64,000 bases of DNA from Lepiota brunneoincarnata (GCA_023014365.1 JAEBUN010000009.1:1364001-1428000); one strand, 5' to 3'; positions 1-11,702 are shown, counted from the stretch's first letter. Translations and numbers: made by a program. Notes: generated by a model from the sequence alone, not told the origin.

Positions 1-1437
1 GTCGGTGGAATTAAACACGGACGTACTTGGCGGTTTCGTTCCCTAACTTGGACATGATTACCCCACCTTCCACACCAGCTATGGGCGGCGGACTGTCCTT
101 CTTGGGTGATTCAGGGACTCGGATGCCAAGTTTTCTCAACTCCCCCTTCACCAAACAGTTGGCCTGTCCAAGGATCGATGTAGGCACGAGATGGTGGGTG
201 AAGCGTGGCGAGCATGGTTAACTAGGAACTGCAATTATCAAGTGAGCCATGAGTAAATGACTAAAAGCTTTTAAACCGTACTATGGCAAGGATGATAACA
301 AGAAATGATTTAGCAAAGCGGGATATCATTGTCGTAGCCAGGAGACACGCGATTCGGATTTGGCAGCGGGCTGGATCGACGCCGACCGCTGTTTGGCCCT
401 ATTTGGAAGCGTGTACACGTTCCGGCCATCCGCCCACGTAGGTCCTAGATTCACCAATTGACTGGTATAAGTAAGGATTGCTCCTCGAGCCGAGGCGGAT
501 TTCGACGGACAAACCGTTGGAAATGCGATATAGCATCGGGGCAACCATGAGAATAAACCGTGATTTCGGAATATCCGCGGTCACATGACGCCTTGAAGAA
601 CAGCGATAACCCCTGGCCCCCCAGCAGCATGACTACCGTGGTGTCTAGGCAAGGCACGATTTCACCACCGGTCCCATTGCACATTACCGGGTATTGTGGT
701 GCTTACCATACCCAACGATGTTGCTCTCGTGTGTTGGATGTGTCTTCCGGAAAAGACTATGGTTAAGCTGCCTCGCGCCCAGAGCCACCGATATCATCCT
801 GAGTCTCCTGCTCATTCGACAGGGGTGCGTTTTGTCGTGTATGTTATCCTGCTCCTGCCCCAAAATCACCCGGAATTCTTACAGCAGCCCCGACGTGTGG
901 AGGCAGTGGATGACTATAGGAATGACTCTGTCATTCGTCGAGTTACCCTACAGCGGGATGAATTTGTGGTGCGGAATAAAACCCATCAGGTATGTTTCGT
1001 CAATTAGCATATACAGGCAAGGTTAGCTGATTTTTTATTACAATGTCGAAAGTGCTCTTTCAACGTCTGCCTCAGGCTCGGTTCCGCCCACGAGGTTCGG
1101 CGCAATACGTCATCGATAGTTTCAACGTTTGTTCCGGATTCAACAAACAAGTTTTGATCACTTTTTAGGTCCGTGTACATGATGCATGATGCCGCTGAAC
1201 AAGGTGTGGCCCTGAGCCTCCCGAACCTATATTGTGCAGTATTACTCAATGAGTTGCACAGAGAACAACCTCCTTCTACCTCCAACCACCCAGACGAACA
1301 TGTAGGGTCCACTTCAATCTGACGGTTTCCCGCTGACTTGTACCTCCACCCGGCTAATTTAAGGGACATCGATACCTCCGTAGACAAGTCCTTGAGGCAA
1401 GATGTCCCCTACACTGCACCTCACTACCAACTGAGTT
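1..1437. other. unassigned region
   Basis: No open frame here resembles a known family. Overlapping short frames on both strands are all under 130 codons with no shared exon logic. I see no tRNA, rRNA, tandem repeat or transposon end. Confidence 0.4.
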
Positions 1438-1917
1438 ATGGTTAAATTAGCGAAGAAACGAGTCTTCGTATTCTACTCAACAACACGTAGGTCGTACCGA
1501 CCTCCGGCAGCCCAAGCAGCACAGAACCTGACATCATCTAGTGGCGTTATGCCCCCTCCCCATTCATACCTCGTAAACAGATATGACATACAATTCCATC
1601 CGAACGTTACTGGTGAGCTCAGCCCGCCCAACAAACTCAGGCCCTCAATTCACTGTAACACTAGGCCATGCCCTCCCCACGAAACTATTGGCGCCCACCC
1701 CGCTCGACCGCTGAATTTACCGGCCAAAATCATGCAGGTGATCCATTCCTCGGCTGCACAACACTCTGTCGGAAGCCAACTTCTCGACTTCGCCAGGGCT
1801 GCCTACCTCCAACGAGCTAAACACAATACATACAGGCTCTACATGCAGAGTATATTCGTGGGTTGCTGTTCGCGAGGCACTTTAGAATACTTTGTCGATG
1901 GTCTTTGTGCCGAATGA
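1438..1917 (+). CDS. small ORF, hypothetical
   Basis: A 159-codon ATG-initiated frame, rich in Pro, Ala, His and Ser, with no signal peptide, membrane segment or recognisable motif. It is unspliced as read, has no homologous neighbour, and could be a chance ORF. It is listed only because it is the longest clean frame in the first 1.9 kb. Confidence 0.15.
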   Translation: MVKLAKKRVFVFYSTTRRSYRPPAAQAAQNLTSSSGVMPPPHSYLVNRYDIQFHPNVTGELSPPNKLRPSIHCNTRPCPPHETIGAHPARPLNLPAKIMQVIHSSAAQHSVGSQLLDFARAAYLQRAKHNTYRLYMQSIFVGCCSRGTLEYFVDGLCAE

Positions 1918-1981
1918 GTTGCACAGACGAGTCGCGGGCCAAGGTCCAGTGTTCACCTCTCTCACAATTTAGGCGATTTCC

Positions 1982-2464
1982 ATGTCCATAATCACTGAGT
2001 ACGTCATATTCACTTCTGGCTGGCGTGTCTCGGATGATGGGATGGGGAGGACGATCAAGGGGCTCCTAACTTCGCAACTCGTGTCAGATGTGAAGTCATC
2101 CCCCGAGGCTCACAGACCAAGGGTACCTGTCAGGACTGTGGGCACTGCCTGCTTCATGGTGTTCATGATCATCCCCACACTTATCACCATCATAAGCATC
2201 CTCATCATATCTATTCTCTCCTTCGTGATTACCCAAAGTATCTTTATAGTCCTTAGTCCTCTGTTGGCAGCCATTAAGATGACCAAGATCCAAAACGAGG
2301 TGCGAAGTCATTGGTTCCAAAGGATCTGCTTACACAAACAGTTTGACCAGGATGTCAACCCTCTCTCTAACTTGATGCACGTTGTGCTAACTACAACGAT
2401 CCTTTTGTCTGGGGTGGAATACGGCTGCTTGCATATCTCCTCTGGACGCGAGAGTCAGGTCTGA
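1982..2464 (+). CDS. small ORF with a hydrophobic stretch, hypothetical
   Basis: A 160-codon ATG frame. Residues about 53-95 are a long run of Ile, Leu, Val, Phe and Met that could form one or two membrane helices, followed by a basic stretch. No family is recognised. It precedes the 4-TM array but lacks that family's LW-x-G and SLVN signatures, so it is not an extra member. Chance origin is possible. Confidence 0.2.
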   Translation: MSIITEYVIFTSGWRVSDDGMGRTIKGLLTSQLVSDVKSSPEAHRPRVPVRTVGTACFMVFMIIPTLITIISILIISILSFVITQSIFIVLSPLLAAIKMTKIQNEVRSHWFQRICLHKQFDQDVNPLSNLMHVVLTTTILLSGVEYGCLHISSGRESQV

Positions 2465-3280
2465 CGGGTGTCCGCAATATCCGTCACCGTACGGCCCGTG
2501 TTGGCGGCCTTATTGGAGCGCAGACAACGACATTAGCATTCTGTGCTCGCCGCGCTCACCTTGGATCTCTCGGCTGGGGCCAGTCCCTGCTGGGGGAGTA
2601 GGGAAGGGGGGTTAAAAGGGACGGTGGTGAATTCACATCTATTGTGAGCCCCCCTGTTATGCTCTGTGTAATCGCTCATGTGGTTGTTGGCATTCTTATG
2701 TATCTTTATCAGCGTTTCTGTACACCATACGATTTCTCTGGATTGTGTGCACCAATCTTTCACGCGCTAAGATCACGAATCCCGCCTTATCACCTGCAGA
2801 ACTTCAAAGAATCAAGAATCAATCAATGACCTCGTGACTGAGCCCAACCCAGACCCGCCGACGGATTAAGCACTGATCCTAGGAAAGGAACTCTCACCTC
2901 CTGTCTTCAGTGGTAAGTCCACGACGGCAGGAACGTACTGTACTACCTTTCGGGTCCCCTCCCAAAAAAAATTCGTATCGAGTTGGCATGAGCGGTGATC
3001 CTTGGAAATCCTGAGGGCGATTTTCGTTCCGGTTTGGGGCCTTCAACTTACTCTCATGTGCATGGCCTATGGTCTTTAAGAAGTATGTCAACTGTCTTGC
3101 ATCAATCTCTTGATATGATTGTTCTGTCCCGAATTAAACGTGCTCTGCTTGGATGGGCCAGCAGCCGCCATCATCCACTGCTGCAGAACCTCAATAAGCA
3201 TCCGCAATGCTCGACCGTGTCCCACGGCCGTCTCGCAGAGCCAGCTACCTTCCTTAGCCCCACTGCTCCACGAAACCAAC
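2465..3280. other. intergenic, upstream of the 4-TM array
   Basis: No coding frame with family similarity. It contains a short A run near 2965. Presumably it carries the promoter of the first array gene, but I see no clear TATA element. Confidence 0.3.
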
Positions 3281-3867
3281 ATGCTGTCGATTACTATGGC
3301 CCAAACATCCGTTGCCACGCGCCGGGCAAGGATCACACTATGGACAGGCCTTGCCCTGTCTATCGTGGTCTTTATCTTTTCCCTTGTAAACTTCGGAACC
3401 GCATCACTGTGGCTTGGACTCATAGCCGCATGCTTGAGCATCGTCCAGATCTCAACACAACTCGTCATTCATCCGCAAGCGCGAGAAACGGACTCCCCAC
3501 TCCGATCAATGCCGGCCGATGTTCGAGCGGGGACATCCTCCCGCCTGCAGGCGTCCTCCCCACCACGTCCACCGTATCCAGCATTATTTTCATGATCGTC
3601 GTTGCAACGCTCTACTTCTATGCGTTCATTATTTGTTCGCTTACACTTGCACTGATTCTCCCGGATGACGAGATTCCTACATCCGAGAGAGCGGCGGCGC
3701 TGATAGAAGCAATATTCGAGGCGCTCTGTGCGTATGTGATGATAAGGCTCATTATTATTGGGGTGCAAGAGAGGAAGGCTGACACCGGGAATATTCGGAT
3801 GGTTGCTCGCCATGAGGAGAGCGGGGCGGAGGCCCAGAATGCTAAGGGGTTTGATCTTATGAATTGA
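3281..3867 (+). CDS. 4-TM membrane protein, array copy 1 (frame-disrupted)
   Basis: First of five tandem paralogues. The N-terminus carries a short basic stretch (ATRRAR), then TM1 (LWTGLALS to SLVNFG), TM2 (ASLWLGLI to STQLVI), a variable hydrophilic loop, TM3 (STVSSIIF onward), TM4 (about 3700-3765, ending IIIGV) and the family tail motif (V)QERK. The segment after TM2 is in a different frame from TM3/TM4. Copies 2-4 read LVII-x(3)-REKR or similar here, and copy 1 shows an extra T near 3467 that destroys this motif; a second shift lies before TM3. Function is unknown; the topology suggests a small integral membrane protein with both ends cytosolic. Alternative start at 3296. It may be a pseudogene or carry consensus errors. 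Confidence 0.6.
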
Positions 3868-4619
3868 AGGTATTGGTTTCTCTGGTTGTAATCTGAGTGT
3901 CTGTTCTTTATGCTATCCTTCCTTAGGTTCTCTGGTGGGAATTAATTTGGAGAATATTTCTTTCTCATGGGGTATTGGGATGTCAAGACAAAGAGTTTGA
4001 TTAGGATCTGGTCTTTCATGGGTTTGGTGGGAATATGAACAGGACTGATAAATGTATGAACATTATTGATTTGATTGTGCCAGTGATGTATGCATTCCTG
4101 GGGACATGTCGGACCAAAAGAAATTTCAAGAGATAGACCAGGTTAGTATGATGCTACTACCACACTGCCTCGATTTCATAGATGGATTACATGCTGTGGT
4201 GTGCGAAAGATCCTGGAGACAGCATCCATCAAATGTCGATGCTACCCAACAAGACCTCAGGCACATATCTTTTCCCGGTTTACTTCACATTGGCCCTTGA
4301 TGTTGAGTGGCTGTGATTCCTAAATTTGAATCCTGATCCCTTGGAGACCTCATTATTACTTTCCTTCTGGTTGAATTTGTACCTCGATACTCTCCGACCT
4401 ATAAGAAGAAGCAACATCATCGCCTCGCATCACTGGAGCACTTGATGCAGCGCCCCTGAACCAAACACACGCTGCTGCTGCTGCGGTGGCAGAAGCTATC
4501 ATTGGTTACTCCAGAACGCACATCCGCAGTAACATTTACGATTCAATGGCGTCTCGTGGCTGACTCACAGAGGCAACTACCCTAATCCACTACTTCGCCA
4601 ATCGAAATTGCTCACTGCT
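3868..4619. other. intergenic spacer in the 4-TM array
   Basis: About 0.75 kb between copies 1 and 2 with no gene-like frame. The last 40 bases before the ATG at 4620 should contain the promoter/leader. Nothing else is recognised. Confidence 0.3.
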
Positions 4620-5279
4620 ATGAACCAGAGACCCATTGCCACACGCGAGGCAAAAGTCACATTATGGACGGGCCTTCTCCTATCCCTCATCACCTTTGCC
4701 GCTTCCCTTGTGAATCTTGGAGCAGCTTCATTGTGGATCGGTCTCACAACCGTATGCTTGAGCGTCGTCCATATCTCAGTACACCTCGTTATCATCCGCG
4801 TACGCGATAATCGAGCTCGGGCCTTCAGCGCCACTACCTTACCCGATGCCCGCTATCATCAAGAAGGGTATCCTTCTTGTGCGGCCACCCTCCCCATTAC
4901 ATCCACCTTGCCCAGCATTATTTTCGCTGGTATTCTTGCACTGACTTTTATCCCTGCGCTGGTTTTCTCTGGGTTTACGCTGGTAGCGATTACGGACGGC
5001 GAATTTCTCGATATCAATACACCGGCAGCAGTCCTCGAAACCATATTTGAGGTGCTCTCCGGGTTTGCAATGACAGGGCTTGTTGTAATTGGGGTGAAAG
5101 AGAGGATGATGAATACGGGAAACACACAAATGGTGGCCATTGGAAATGTATCAAGGGCTCTTCGTCATGAAGATAGTGGAGTGCGGTTCACCCCTGGTGT
5201 TGAGGTCAAATCGCCTCCGGTTTACACTCCATTTCAATACCCGCAGAAAGTGTGCGTGTTGGTGTCATTGGTTCTTTAG
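4620..5279 (+). CDS. 4-TM membrane protein, array copy 2 (intact)
   Basis: An uninterrupted 219-residue, single-exon frame and the best reference for the family. Order: ATREAK, TM1 (LWTGLLLSLITF to SLVNLG), TM2 (ASLWIGLTTVCLSVVHIS), the basic turn IIRVRDNR, a loop of about 30 residues, TM3 (STLPSIIFAGILAL) running into a further hydrophobic stretch, an acidic loop, TM4 (ETIFEVLSGFAMTGLVVIGV), then the VKERM turn and a soluble tail of about 50 residues with Pro and Tyr. The start ATG at 4620 is preferred because it directly precedes the conserved basic stretch. Neighbours on both sides are paralogues, so the array arose by local duplication. No domain family is recognised and the role is unknown. 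Confidence 0.75.
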   Translation: MNQRPIATREAKVTLWTGLLLSLITFAASLVNLGAASLWIGLTTVCLSVVHISVHLVIIRVRDNRARAFSATTLPDARYHQEGYPSCAATLPITSTLPSIIFAGILALTFIPALVFSGFTLVAITDGEFLDINTPAAVLETIFEVLSGFAMTGLVVIGVKERMMNTGNTQMVAIGNVSRALRHEDSGVRFTPGVEVKSPPVYTPFQYPQKVCVLVSLVL

Positions 5280-5891
5280 AGTATCTCTTTTCTTACCATT
5301 TTATGCGTAGACCTTCGGCGGGGGGTTGAAATGGAGGTCCAGGTTTTTTTTTTTCAGCTGTGGTGTTGGTTGTGAAATTATTGAATGAACTGTAACAAAA
5401 AGCAAAACTGAAAACTAAAACTGAACATGTGATATGCCCATTTTCATGAGTTGGCGCTCAGGGGCTTTCGAATTCGACCTAAGTAACGACCGAATCCAGA
5501 GATGAGCGATCAAACCACTCAATCTTCAGGCTTAGCTTCCCATTCAACACAGCCGCTATAGGAACATTATTGACCCCATACTAATTTCTGTCCCTGAACG
5601 CCGCAGCGCACCCGACAAACAACGTCGTCAGTTTTTGTCTGGATCAAAAGGGTCAGATTCAGTTTGGATCTCCCAGTTTGTTCTTCGCCAGAGGACAGTT
5701 CCTATTCTACATGGTGCGTGCGGACTGCAACGGCCGCGCACAATCCATACACATCAGATCAATGTTGATCCGAATTGTCACCAGTCAATATACTCACATC
5801 TGATCGACGACTGCGCGAGGGCAGCACTCGGCTCAGGCAGGCGCCAGTGCCTCAACCCGCCCACTCTATCACGTTGACATTGGCTGACCAT
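5280..5891. other. intergenic spacer in the 4-TM array
   Basis: No supported gene. Contains a T run near 5346-5355. It separates copies 2 and 3. Confidence 0.3.
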
Positions 5892-6464
5892 ATGAACGGG
5901 ACCGCCACCGTCACAAACAATGCAAGGATCATACTGTGGGCAGGCCTTATCCTGTCCTTCGTAACCCTTGTCGTTTCCCTTGTGAATCAAGCTGGAAAGG
6001 CATCGCTGTGGATTGGTCCCGCAGCTGCATGCTTGAGCATCATCCACATTTCAACACACCTCGTTATCATCCGCGTACGCGAGAAGAGAAGCCCTGGGAC
6101 CCCTCCCATCTATGCGCATGGTCATGGCGCAGGCTCCGTCTTCCCCACTACATCCACCTTACCCAGCATTGTCTTTGCGGGTATCCTCGCGCTGTCCTTC
6201 ACCTCTGCATTGACAACCCGCGTGTTCATGCTGATGGCGGACATTGGAGACAGAAACCGTGTTTCCGGTTTCAGGCCGAAGGTGGTCGTTGAAGTGTTAT
6301 CCGAGGCGCTCTCCGCCCTCGCAACGGGATATCTCTCTGCTATTGGGATGGGTGAGAGGAATATAGACGCCGGGAAGATTCAAATGCCGGCGGTCGTTCC
6401 ACTTGAGGGTGGTGGTGTGCGTTTCCAGGGTGCGGAGGAGCCACCTCCGAATTACACTCCGTGA
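5892..6464 (+). CDS. 4-TM membrane protein, array copy 3 (intact)
   Basis: A 190-residue single-exon paralogue of the preceding gene. It keeps TM1 (ILWAGLILSFVTLVVSLVN), a small insertion QAGK before TM2 (ASLWIGPAAACLSIIHIS), the basic turn VREKR, TM3 (STLPSIVFAGILALSF), TM4 (VEVLSEALSALATGYLSAIGM), the GERN turn and a tail ending PPPNYTP that matches copies 2 and 4. The loop after TM3 is basic rather than acidic. The ATG at 5892 lies immediately before the conserved segment. No function is assigned; membrane topology is predicted only by eye. Confidence 0.72.
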   Translation: MNGTATVTNNARIILWAGLILSFVTLVVSLVNQAGKASLWIGPAAACLSIIHISTHLVIIRVREKRSPGTPPIYAHGHGAGSVFPTTSTLPSIVFAGILALSFTSALTTRVFMLMADIGDRNRVSGFRPKVVVEVLSEALSALATGYLSAIGMGERNIDAGKIQMPAVVPLEGGGVRFQGAEEPPPNYTP

Positions 6465-7039
6465 TAAAACCCACAATAATTTTATATCTCCTTCGTTGAT
6501 CCTAAACCGAATGCCAGCTCACTCATTATATCTGTACTTAGATATCCGACAGGGGCTTTGCCTCCCGCTAGCCCGCGCCGCATGCACAAAGCTTCCTGTA
6601 TCCTCATAACAAGTTGTTTTATTGGTTTTACAGCCCTTCTGCTGCTTCACACGCTCGCAGAGCTCCTCAAGTTCTTCGCTCCCCCACGCTTCAAGACCTG
6701 ACAGACGGCCTCTCATCATCAATCATTAATACGCATCAAGGGTAGGAATACTACATTGTAGCACTGGTCCAAGCCAACACTTGGATGATATTGAATAGCA
6801 GTTCATTACGTTCAGATTTCGCATGCTTCTGTGCCTTGTCCATGGGAATGTCAACGCCCGAATCAGAATCTTTTGCGTAAACTTTTTGAATTAGATGTTT
6901 TACTGGGGTTGTACCTGCAACGGCTATCATTCCCCGCCTCCAAACACACAGTGCAGCAGGACATCCCACGGCCGTTGCACAAATACCTTGAACCCCCCAA
7001 CCTAGCGCTGCACGGAACCGACATTGGCTATCGATTATC
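6465..7039. other. intergenic spacer in the 4-TM array
   Basis: No supported gene. Short antisense frames here have no family similarity. Confidence 0.3.
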
Positions 7040-7579
7040 ATGCACAAGTCATCCGTTACCACACGCAAGGCAAGGTTCACACTGTGGATATGCCTTTTCC
7101 TCTCCTTCATAATCCTTTCCCTTTCCCTCGTGAACCTCGGAATCGCGTCATTGTTCATTGCTCCCATAACTACATTTATGAGCATCGTCCACATTTCGAC
7201 GCATCTCATTATTATCTGCATACGTGAAAAACGCTCGAGAACTGCTCCAGCCGATCCTCACCATGATCAAATGGAACATCCTCCCCACCCGAATCCCTTT
7301 CCCCCTGCGTCTACTTTACCCAGCATGATTTTCACGGGTATCCTTGCGGCGCTCTTCGGGACTGCGTTCGTTATTTGTGTACTTACGCTTAAGGACCCAC
7401 CGGCGGACAATGAGTTTCTCGTGTTTCCAGTGGTTGTGGCGATCTTTGAAGCGGCGTTCGAGGTTCTTTGTGCATGTGTGATGGCGGGGCTCATTGTGAT
7501 TGGGGTGAGAGAGAGGAGGGAAGGCTGTTTTGAGAAGGAGGGAGGTTGTTGGGAATGGGCAGATGGTCATTCGTCATAA
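7040..7579 (+). CDS. 4-TM membrane protein, array copy 4
   Basis: A 179-residue single-exon paralogue: VTTRKAR, TM1 (LWICLFLSFIILSLSLVNLG), TM2 (ASLFIAPITTFMSIVHIS), basic turn IREKR, a Pro/His-rich loop, TM3 (STLPSMIFTGILAALFG), TM4 (IFEAAFEVLCACVMAGLIVIGV), then VRERR. After this the open frame ends early. A tail matching the other copies (QMV, RH, DSG, RFQ, PPEYTP) is still visible in other frames up to about 7626, so the C-terminus has been lost by frame disruption, or the base calls are wrong there. Confidence 0.68.
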   Translation: MHKSSVTTRKARFTLWICLFLSFIILSLSLVNLGIASLFIAPITTFMSIVHISTHLIIICIREKRSRTAPADPHHDQMEHPPHPNPFPPASTLPSMIFTGILAALFGTAFVICVLTLKDPPADNEFLVFPVVVAIFEAAFEVLCACVMAGLIVIGVRERREGCFEKEGGCWEWADGHSS

Positions 7580-8661
7580 GATAGTGGTATGCGGTTCCAG
7601 GAGTTGCCTCCGGAATACACTCCGTATTAGAGTTCAGGTATTAGTTTCGCCGACTCTAAACCGAATTTTGTGTTCCTATGCTATCTATAGTTAGGACACT
7701 AGGGTTTGGGTTGGACGAGTGTTTTTTCCTCTGTACAAGAGGTATAGTTGCTGGATCAATCAAGTCGAGTGGTTTACAAATTTACCCATCAATTTGCAAG
7801 CCATCTCAAACCCGCACACAGTCGGGTTAATTCCGACCTTATAACATGAAACAAACGAGGAAATACAGAGCCAACCCTCCATGACACTCGACCTTGGTTG
7901 GGAACGCAGTTTTATTCTAGCATCTCCGGCCACGGCTTGAGTCAGAGTACCGGCTGGATTCACCCGGCCCAGTAAGAAAGCTACAATCTCGCTGTACCGT
8001 GGCTACTTGTGAATTTTCGCCTCGCATCACTCTGGATTTAGTCTCTCCGCATTACGGACGGGATCATTTGTATCCCCATACACCTTCTCGCTAGTTACAC
8101 CGCGTACACAGGGAACGGGTATTTCAAATACCCCAGTTAAGTAAAGTACATAGCACTCAGGCAGAGTTCATCCTCGTCCCACCATTAAAAGCGACGCTGT
8201 TTTTGTGAGCCTGCTCAACGTCATCGAGGTGAGAGATAGAAAGAGGTTACCGGAAGGATTAGGCTAGGGGACACCCGTTATTCTACTTGAGGTTTGGGCA
8301 AGGCCCCATTTTCATGTACTGTACTTGATGCGGGTTTGGTTGGGTTGATAAATCGACGCATCCGAGGGATGCATAATACATCATCGACCATGGTGACATT
8401 TCAAAATACTATGGGAAGAGCTGAGGCTGTGGTCCTCCATCAAGGAGGCTGGAGGGTTGAGCCCGAATATACCGACGCACATACTGTGTCTCAGCTCTGT
8501 TCGCCAAGCATTGTGACAGCAACGGGGTACTATTTAGAGCGGGGTTGCATGGGCGCTAGATCGAAATTCCATCGTTTCCAATGCTACTCGGGTACGCGGT
8601 GCCGGCGGATACGCTTGCGCAGTGATGATATATACCTAGTCGTGCCCGGGGCGACAACTGT
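7580..8661. other. intergenic, before the most diverged array copy
   Basis: About 1.1 kb without a convincing gene apart from the out-of-frame tail of copy 4 (to about 7626). No repeat or RNA gene recognised. Confidence 0.3.
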
Positions 8662-9122
8662 ATGATGGACTCAACACCCATAATTACCCGTAGAGCCAAC
8701 ACACTGCTCTGGTTGATTCCTCATTCTAACCATCACCGACTTTTCGCTGTCGCTCGTCAATTTCGGGCTCACGTCATTCTTTATGGGAATCGCAGCCACA
8801 GGCGCCACCATAATCCACATCGTTACCCACCTTACCATCGCCTTTCTACATGAGAGGGGGTACTACGACGCTCGCACAGATACACTACCCCCGACATCAA
8901 AACTGTACAGCATTTTCACCGACGCGCTGCTCGCGATATTATTTCTCGCAGCATTTACAATCACGGTGGTGGTGCAGGTGGTGGATTACTTTGGGTCTCT
9001 GGAGACGGGTCCTAGTTGTATATGCGGATGCGACAATGGAGGCGGTGTGTGCGATTGCGCTGGTTGTGCTCGCTATTATTGCATCGTTAGACCGGCGGCG
9101 GTTCCTTAGAATGAAGGGATGA
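8662..9122 (+). pseudogene. 4-TM membrane protein, array copy 5 (diverged, frame-disrupted)
   Basis: The most diverged and shortest paralogue (about 150 residues if read through). It keeps ITRRAN, then in the next frame a TM1 ending SLSLVNFG, TM2 with the IIHIVTHL core, a REKR-like turn (HERG), TM3 after the PPTSKLYSIF motif, and TM4 in the third frame ending in SLDRRRF. Two single-base insertions, near 8716 and 9005, separate the three segments. The soluble tail seen in copies 1-3 is absent. It is either a decaying copy or a functional gene with sequence errors; the order of helices supports homology. Confidence 0.5.
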
Positions 9123-9271
9123 ATTCAGTTGGAAGAGAATGCGAAATGTACTTCTAGTGACCAAATGATAAGATAAGATAAAGCGATCGAGTCAGATTCC
9201 TTTCATGATAAAAAGTGCCTAAATTGGTGGTTCTAGTCAAACTATTCTTCCCGTGTTCGCTGGCACCACCA

Positions 9272-11394
9272 ATGTCAACAGTATACATCGACGAAGCTGC
9301 AGGCTCAGACATCACAGGCGCAGGAACACAACCCGTGCCCTACCAAACTCTCGGACATGCCCTCTTCACCAACGCAGCCAACGGCGACGGCGTCAAATAC
9401 CTTATCAGGAAGGACGCCAGTGCTGCATACGACGAGCCAACGCAGTCCGCGCTGAAAAAGGCAAAGAAGACTGCCGACGGCCTAGAGAAGAAGAAGAAGA
9501 AGGCTGAGGAGCTCGCGGAGAAGGAGGCCAAGGAGAAGGCGGAGCTGAAGGAGAAGAGGGACAAATTTTTAGAAGAGAGCAAAAAGATCGTGTTGGATGA
9601 GGATAAGACTCTGCCCAAGGCTTCCAGGGTAGGTGTATTGTCTGTTAAAGACGACCCTTTTGTTGACAGTCGGGATCGTCAGGCCAAGATCATCAAGCTC
9701 GCTGACCTTCGTGGTCAACGAGTGCGAGTGTTTGGATGGGTACACCGTCTACGCGATCAGAAGGGTATTATCTTCATCGTTCTTCGGGATGGCACAGGCT
9801 ATCTCCAAACCGTTCTCTCTGGTCGTGTGGTATGTCGCAGTTTTTTCTTTTATTTATTTTACATCTAGGAGCTGATCAAGCGAATGCAGGCCCAGACTTA
9901 CGAAGCGTTAACGCTGACACTTGAATCGACCGTCGAGCTCGTTGGCACCCTCCAAGCTGTGCCTGAAGGCAAGACCGCACCAGGCGGCCACGAGCTTATT
10001 GTCGACTACTGGAGGGTCATCGGTGCCGCTCCAGGCGCAGACGACTGCGTTCACCAACCGTTTGAACGAGGTATCTAACACGAATCTAATCTTCTCATCC
10101 CGTTGCTCAACATATTCCCGCACAGAAATCAGATCCATCGATCCAAGCAGACCTCCGTCATCTCGTTCTAAGGGGCGAAAACGCCTCCAGTGTGCTCCGT
10201 CTGCGCTCTTTCTTGCTCTCCGCTTTTCGTCAGACTCTTGTATCACACGATTGCCTCGAAGTGACTACCCCCTGTTTTGTGCAAACCCAAGTCGAGGGCG
10301 GTGCAACACTGTTTCAATTGGATTACTATGGGCAGCCGGCGTACCTCACACAAAGCTCGCAATTGTACTTGGAGACATGTCTGGCTAGCTTGGGTGATGT
10401 ATTTTGCGTACAGGAGAGTTTCCGTGCCGAGAACAGGTGCGCAAAAACTCGAGCTTGAAACCGAATACCAGACTCTGAGGCTTTGGTCTAGTCATACAAG
10501 ACGCCACTTGAGCGAATATACCCACCTAGAGGCCGAGCTCGCGTTCATCACTTTCGACGATCTTATGACTCACATCGAGGCCGTTGTATGTCCATTCATT
10601 GACTCTTCCAACGTCACCTACCCATCAATTACCAGATTTGCGAAGCTGTTGACATCCTCCTCGCCAACCCCATCTCGGCCGCACTCATCAAATCCCTCAA
10701 CCCATCTTTCGAACCTCCCACCCGGCCGTTTACTAGATTAAGCTATGTCGACGCCATCAACTGGCTCAACGAACACGGGATCAAGCACCCCGAAGAAGAT
10801 GCCCAAGGCAACCCCATCAAAGATGAGTCTGGACAAATCAAGATGGTTGAGCACAAAGTCGGAGACGACATTGCAGAAGCGGCAGAAAGACAAATGACGG
10901 ATATCATTGGCAAGCCGGTGTTCTTGTACGGGTTCCCGGCAGAGTTGAAGGCGTTCTATATGCAGAAGATGCCGAGGAAAGAGGGGCGAAACGCTGGTGT
11001 TTACGGAGAGCTGCGATTTGTTGATGCCAAATGTAGGTGAGATTGTGGGTGGGTCGATGAGGATTTCGGATGAGGAGGAGTTGTTAGCGGCGTACAAGAA
11101 GGAGGGGATTGATCCTGCTCCATATTATTGGTATACTGACCAGCGCAAGTACGGAACTGTCGAACATGGCGGGTATGGATTGGGTGTTGAGGTGCGTGCA
11201 AACTCTGGTTGTGCTTGATTCCCGGTTTCCAAGTGGCTGAGTGTGGTCCGCCTTAAGCGATTCCTTGCCTGGCTTGCTAACCGGTATACCGTTCGTGAAT
11301 GCTCCCTATACCCAAGGTTACGGATTTTCCCCACGTCGGCTACTCGGAACTAATTTGTTGGATTTGTAGGTGGCCCGGTCGTGCTACTCCTTGA
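9272..11394 (+). CDS. DED81: asparaginyl-tRNA synthetase, cytosolic
   Basis: A class IIb aminoacyl-tRNA synthetase that charges tRNA-Asn in the cytosol. Exons: 9272-9628, 9683-9829, 9890-10070, 10126-10436, 10492-10585, 10636-11191, 11258-11316, 11370-11394. The sum fits a 575-residue protein, normal for the fungal enzyme, once two extra bases are discounted. N-terminal Lys/Glu-rich helical extension, then the OB-fold ([11 protein letters not shown]), motif 2 region (ESFRAEN followed by [15 protein letters not shown]) and motif 3 ([19 protein letters not shown]). The C-terminus [10 protein letters not shown] is recovered only by splicing an intron with the weak donor gttacg. Extra T near 10046 breaks AFTNRLNE and extra T near 10995 breaks the stretch before DLLMPNVGE. 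As an essential gene it is unlikely to be a true pseudogene. Confidence 0.94.
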
Positions 11395-11702
11395 GGGGAT
11401 ATCTATTTGGGAACTTGGAATGCTACTTTCAATGACCTTGTTATCAATAGAATGCTATTGGATGTTTGCACTACAACACTAAGATCAGTTCCCTAAAAGT
11501 AGCACCTGCTGGACCTTTGTGACAAAACACTACCTGGGTGCTAAGGATAGATGAAACACTATAGTGCTCGGTGTTGCCGGTTGAGACGATTCGATATTTA
11601 GAACCTCGGCTTGTGGCCGCCCTACGATCGCCGTAACTAAAACGGTATATTAGGTTTCCAAAAACACCCCCAGCAGTTCGACAGCCCATATGCAATTATA
11701 GA

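Noticed and set aside
9340..9618. 92-codon minus-strand frame, Ser/Phe-rich
   Set aside because: It is the antisense shadow of the Lys/Glu-rich N-terminus of asparaginyl-tRNA synthetase.
10046..11000. Programmed ribosomal frameshifting in AsnRS
   Set aside because: No slippery heptamer or downstream structure is evident, and the same +1 pattern occurs in many unrelated genes.
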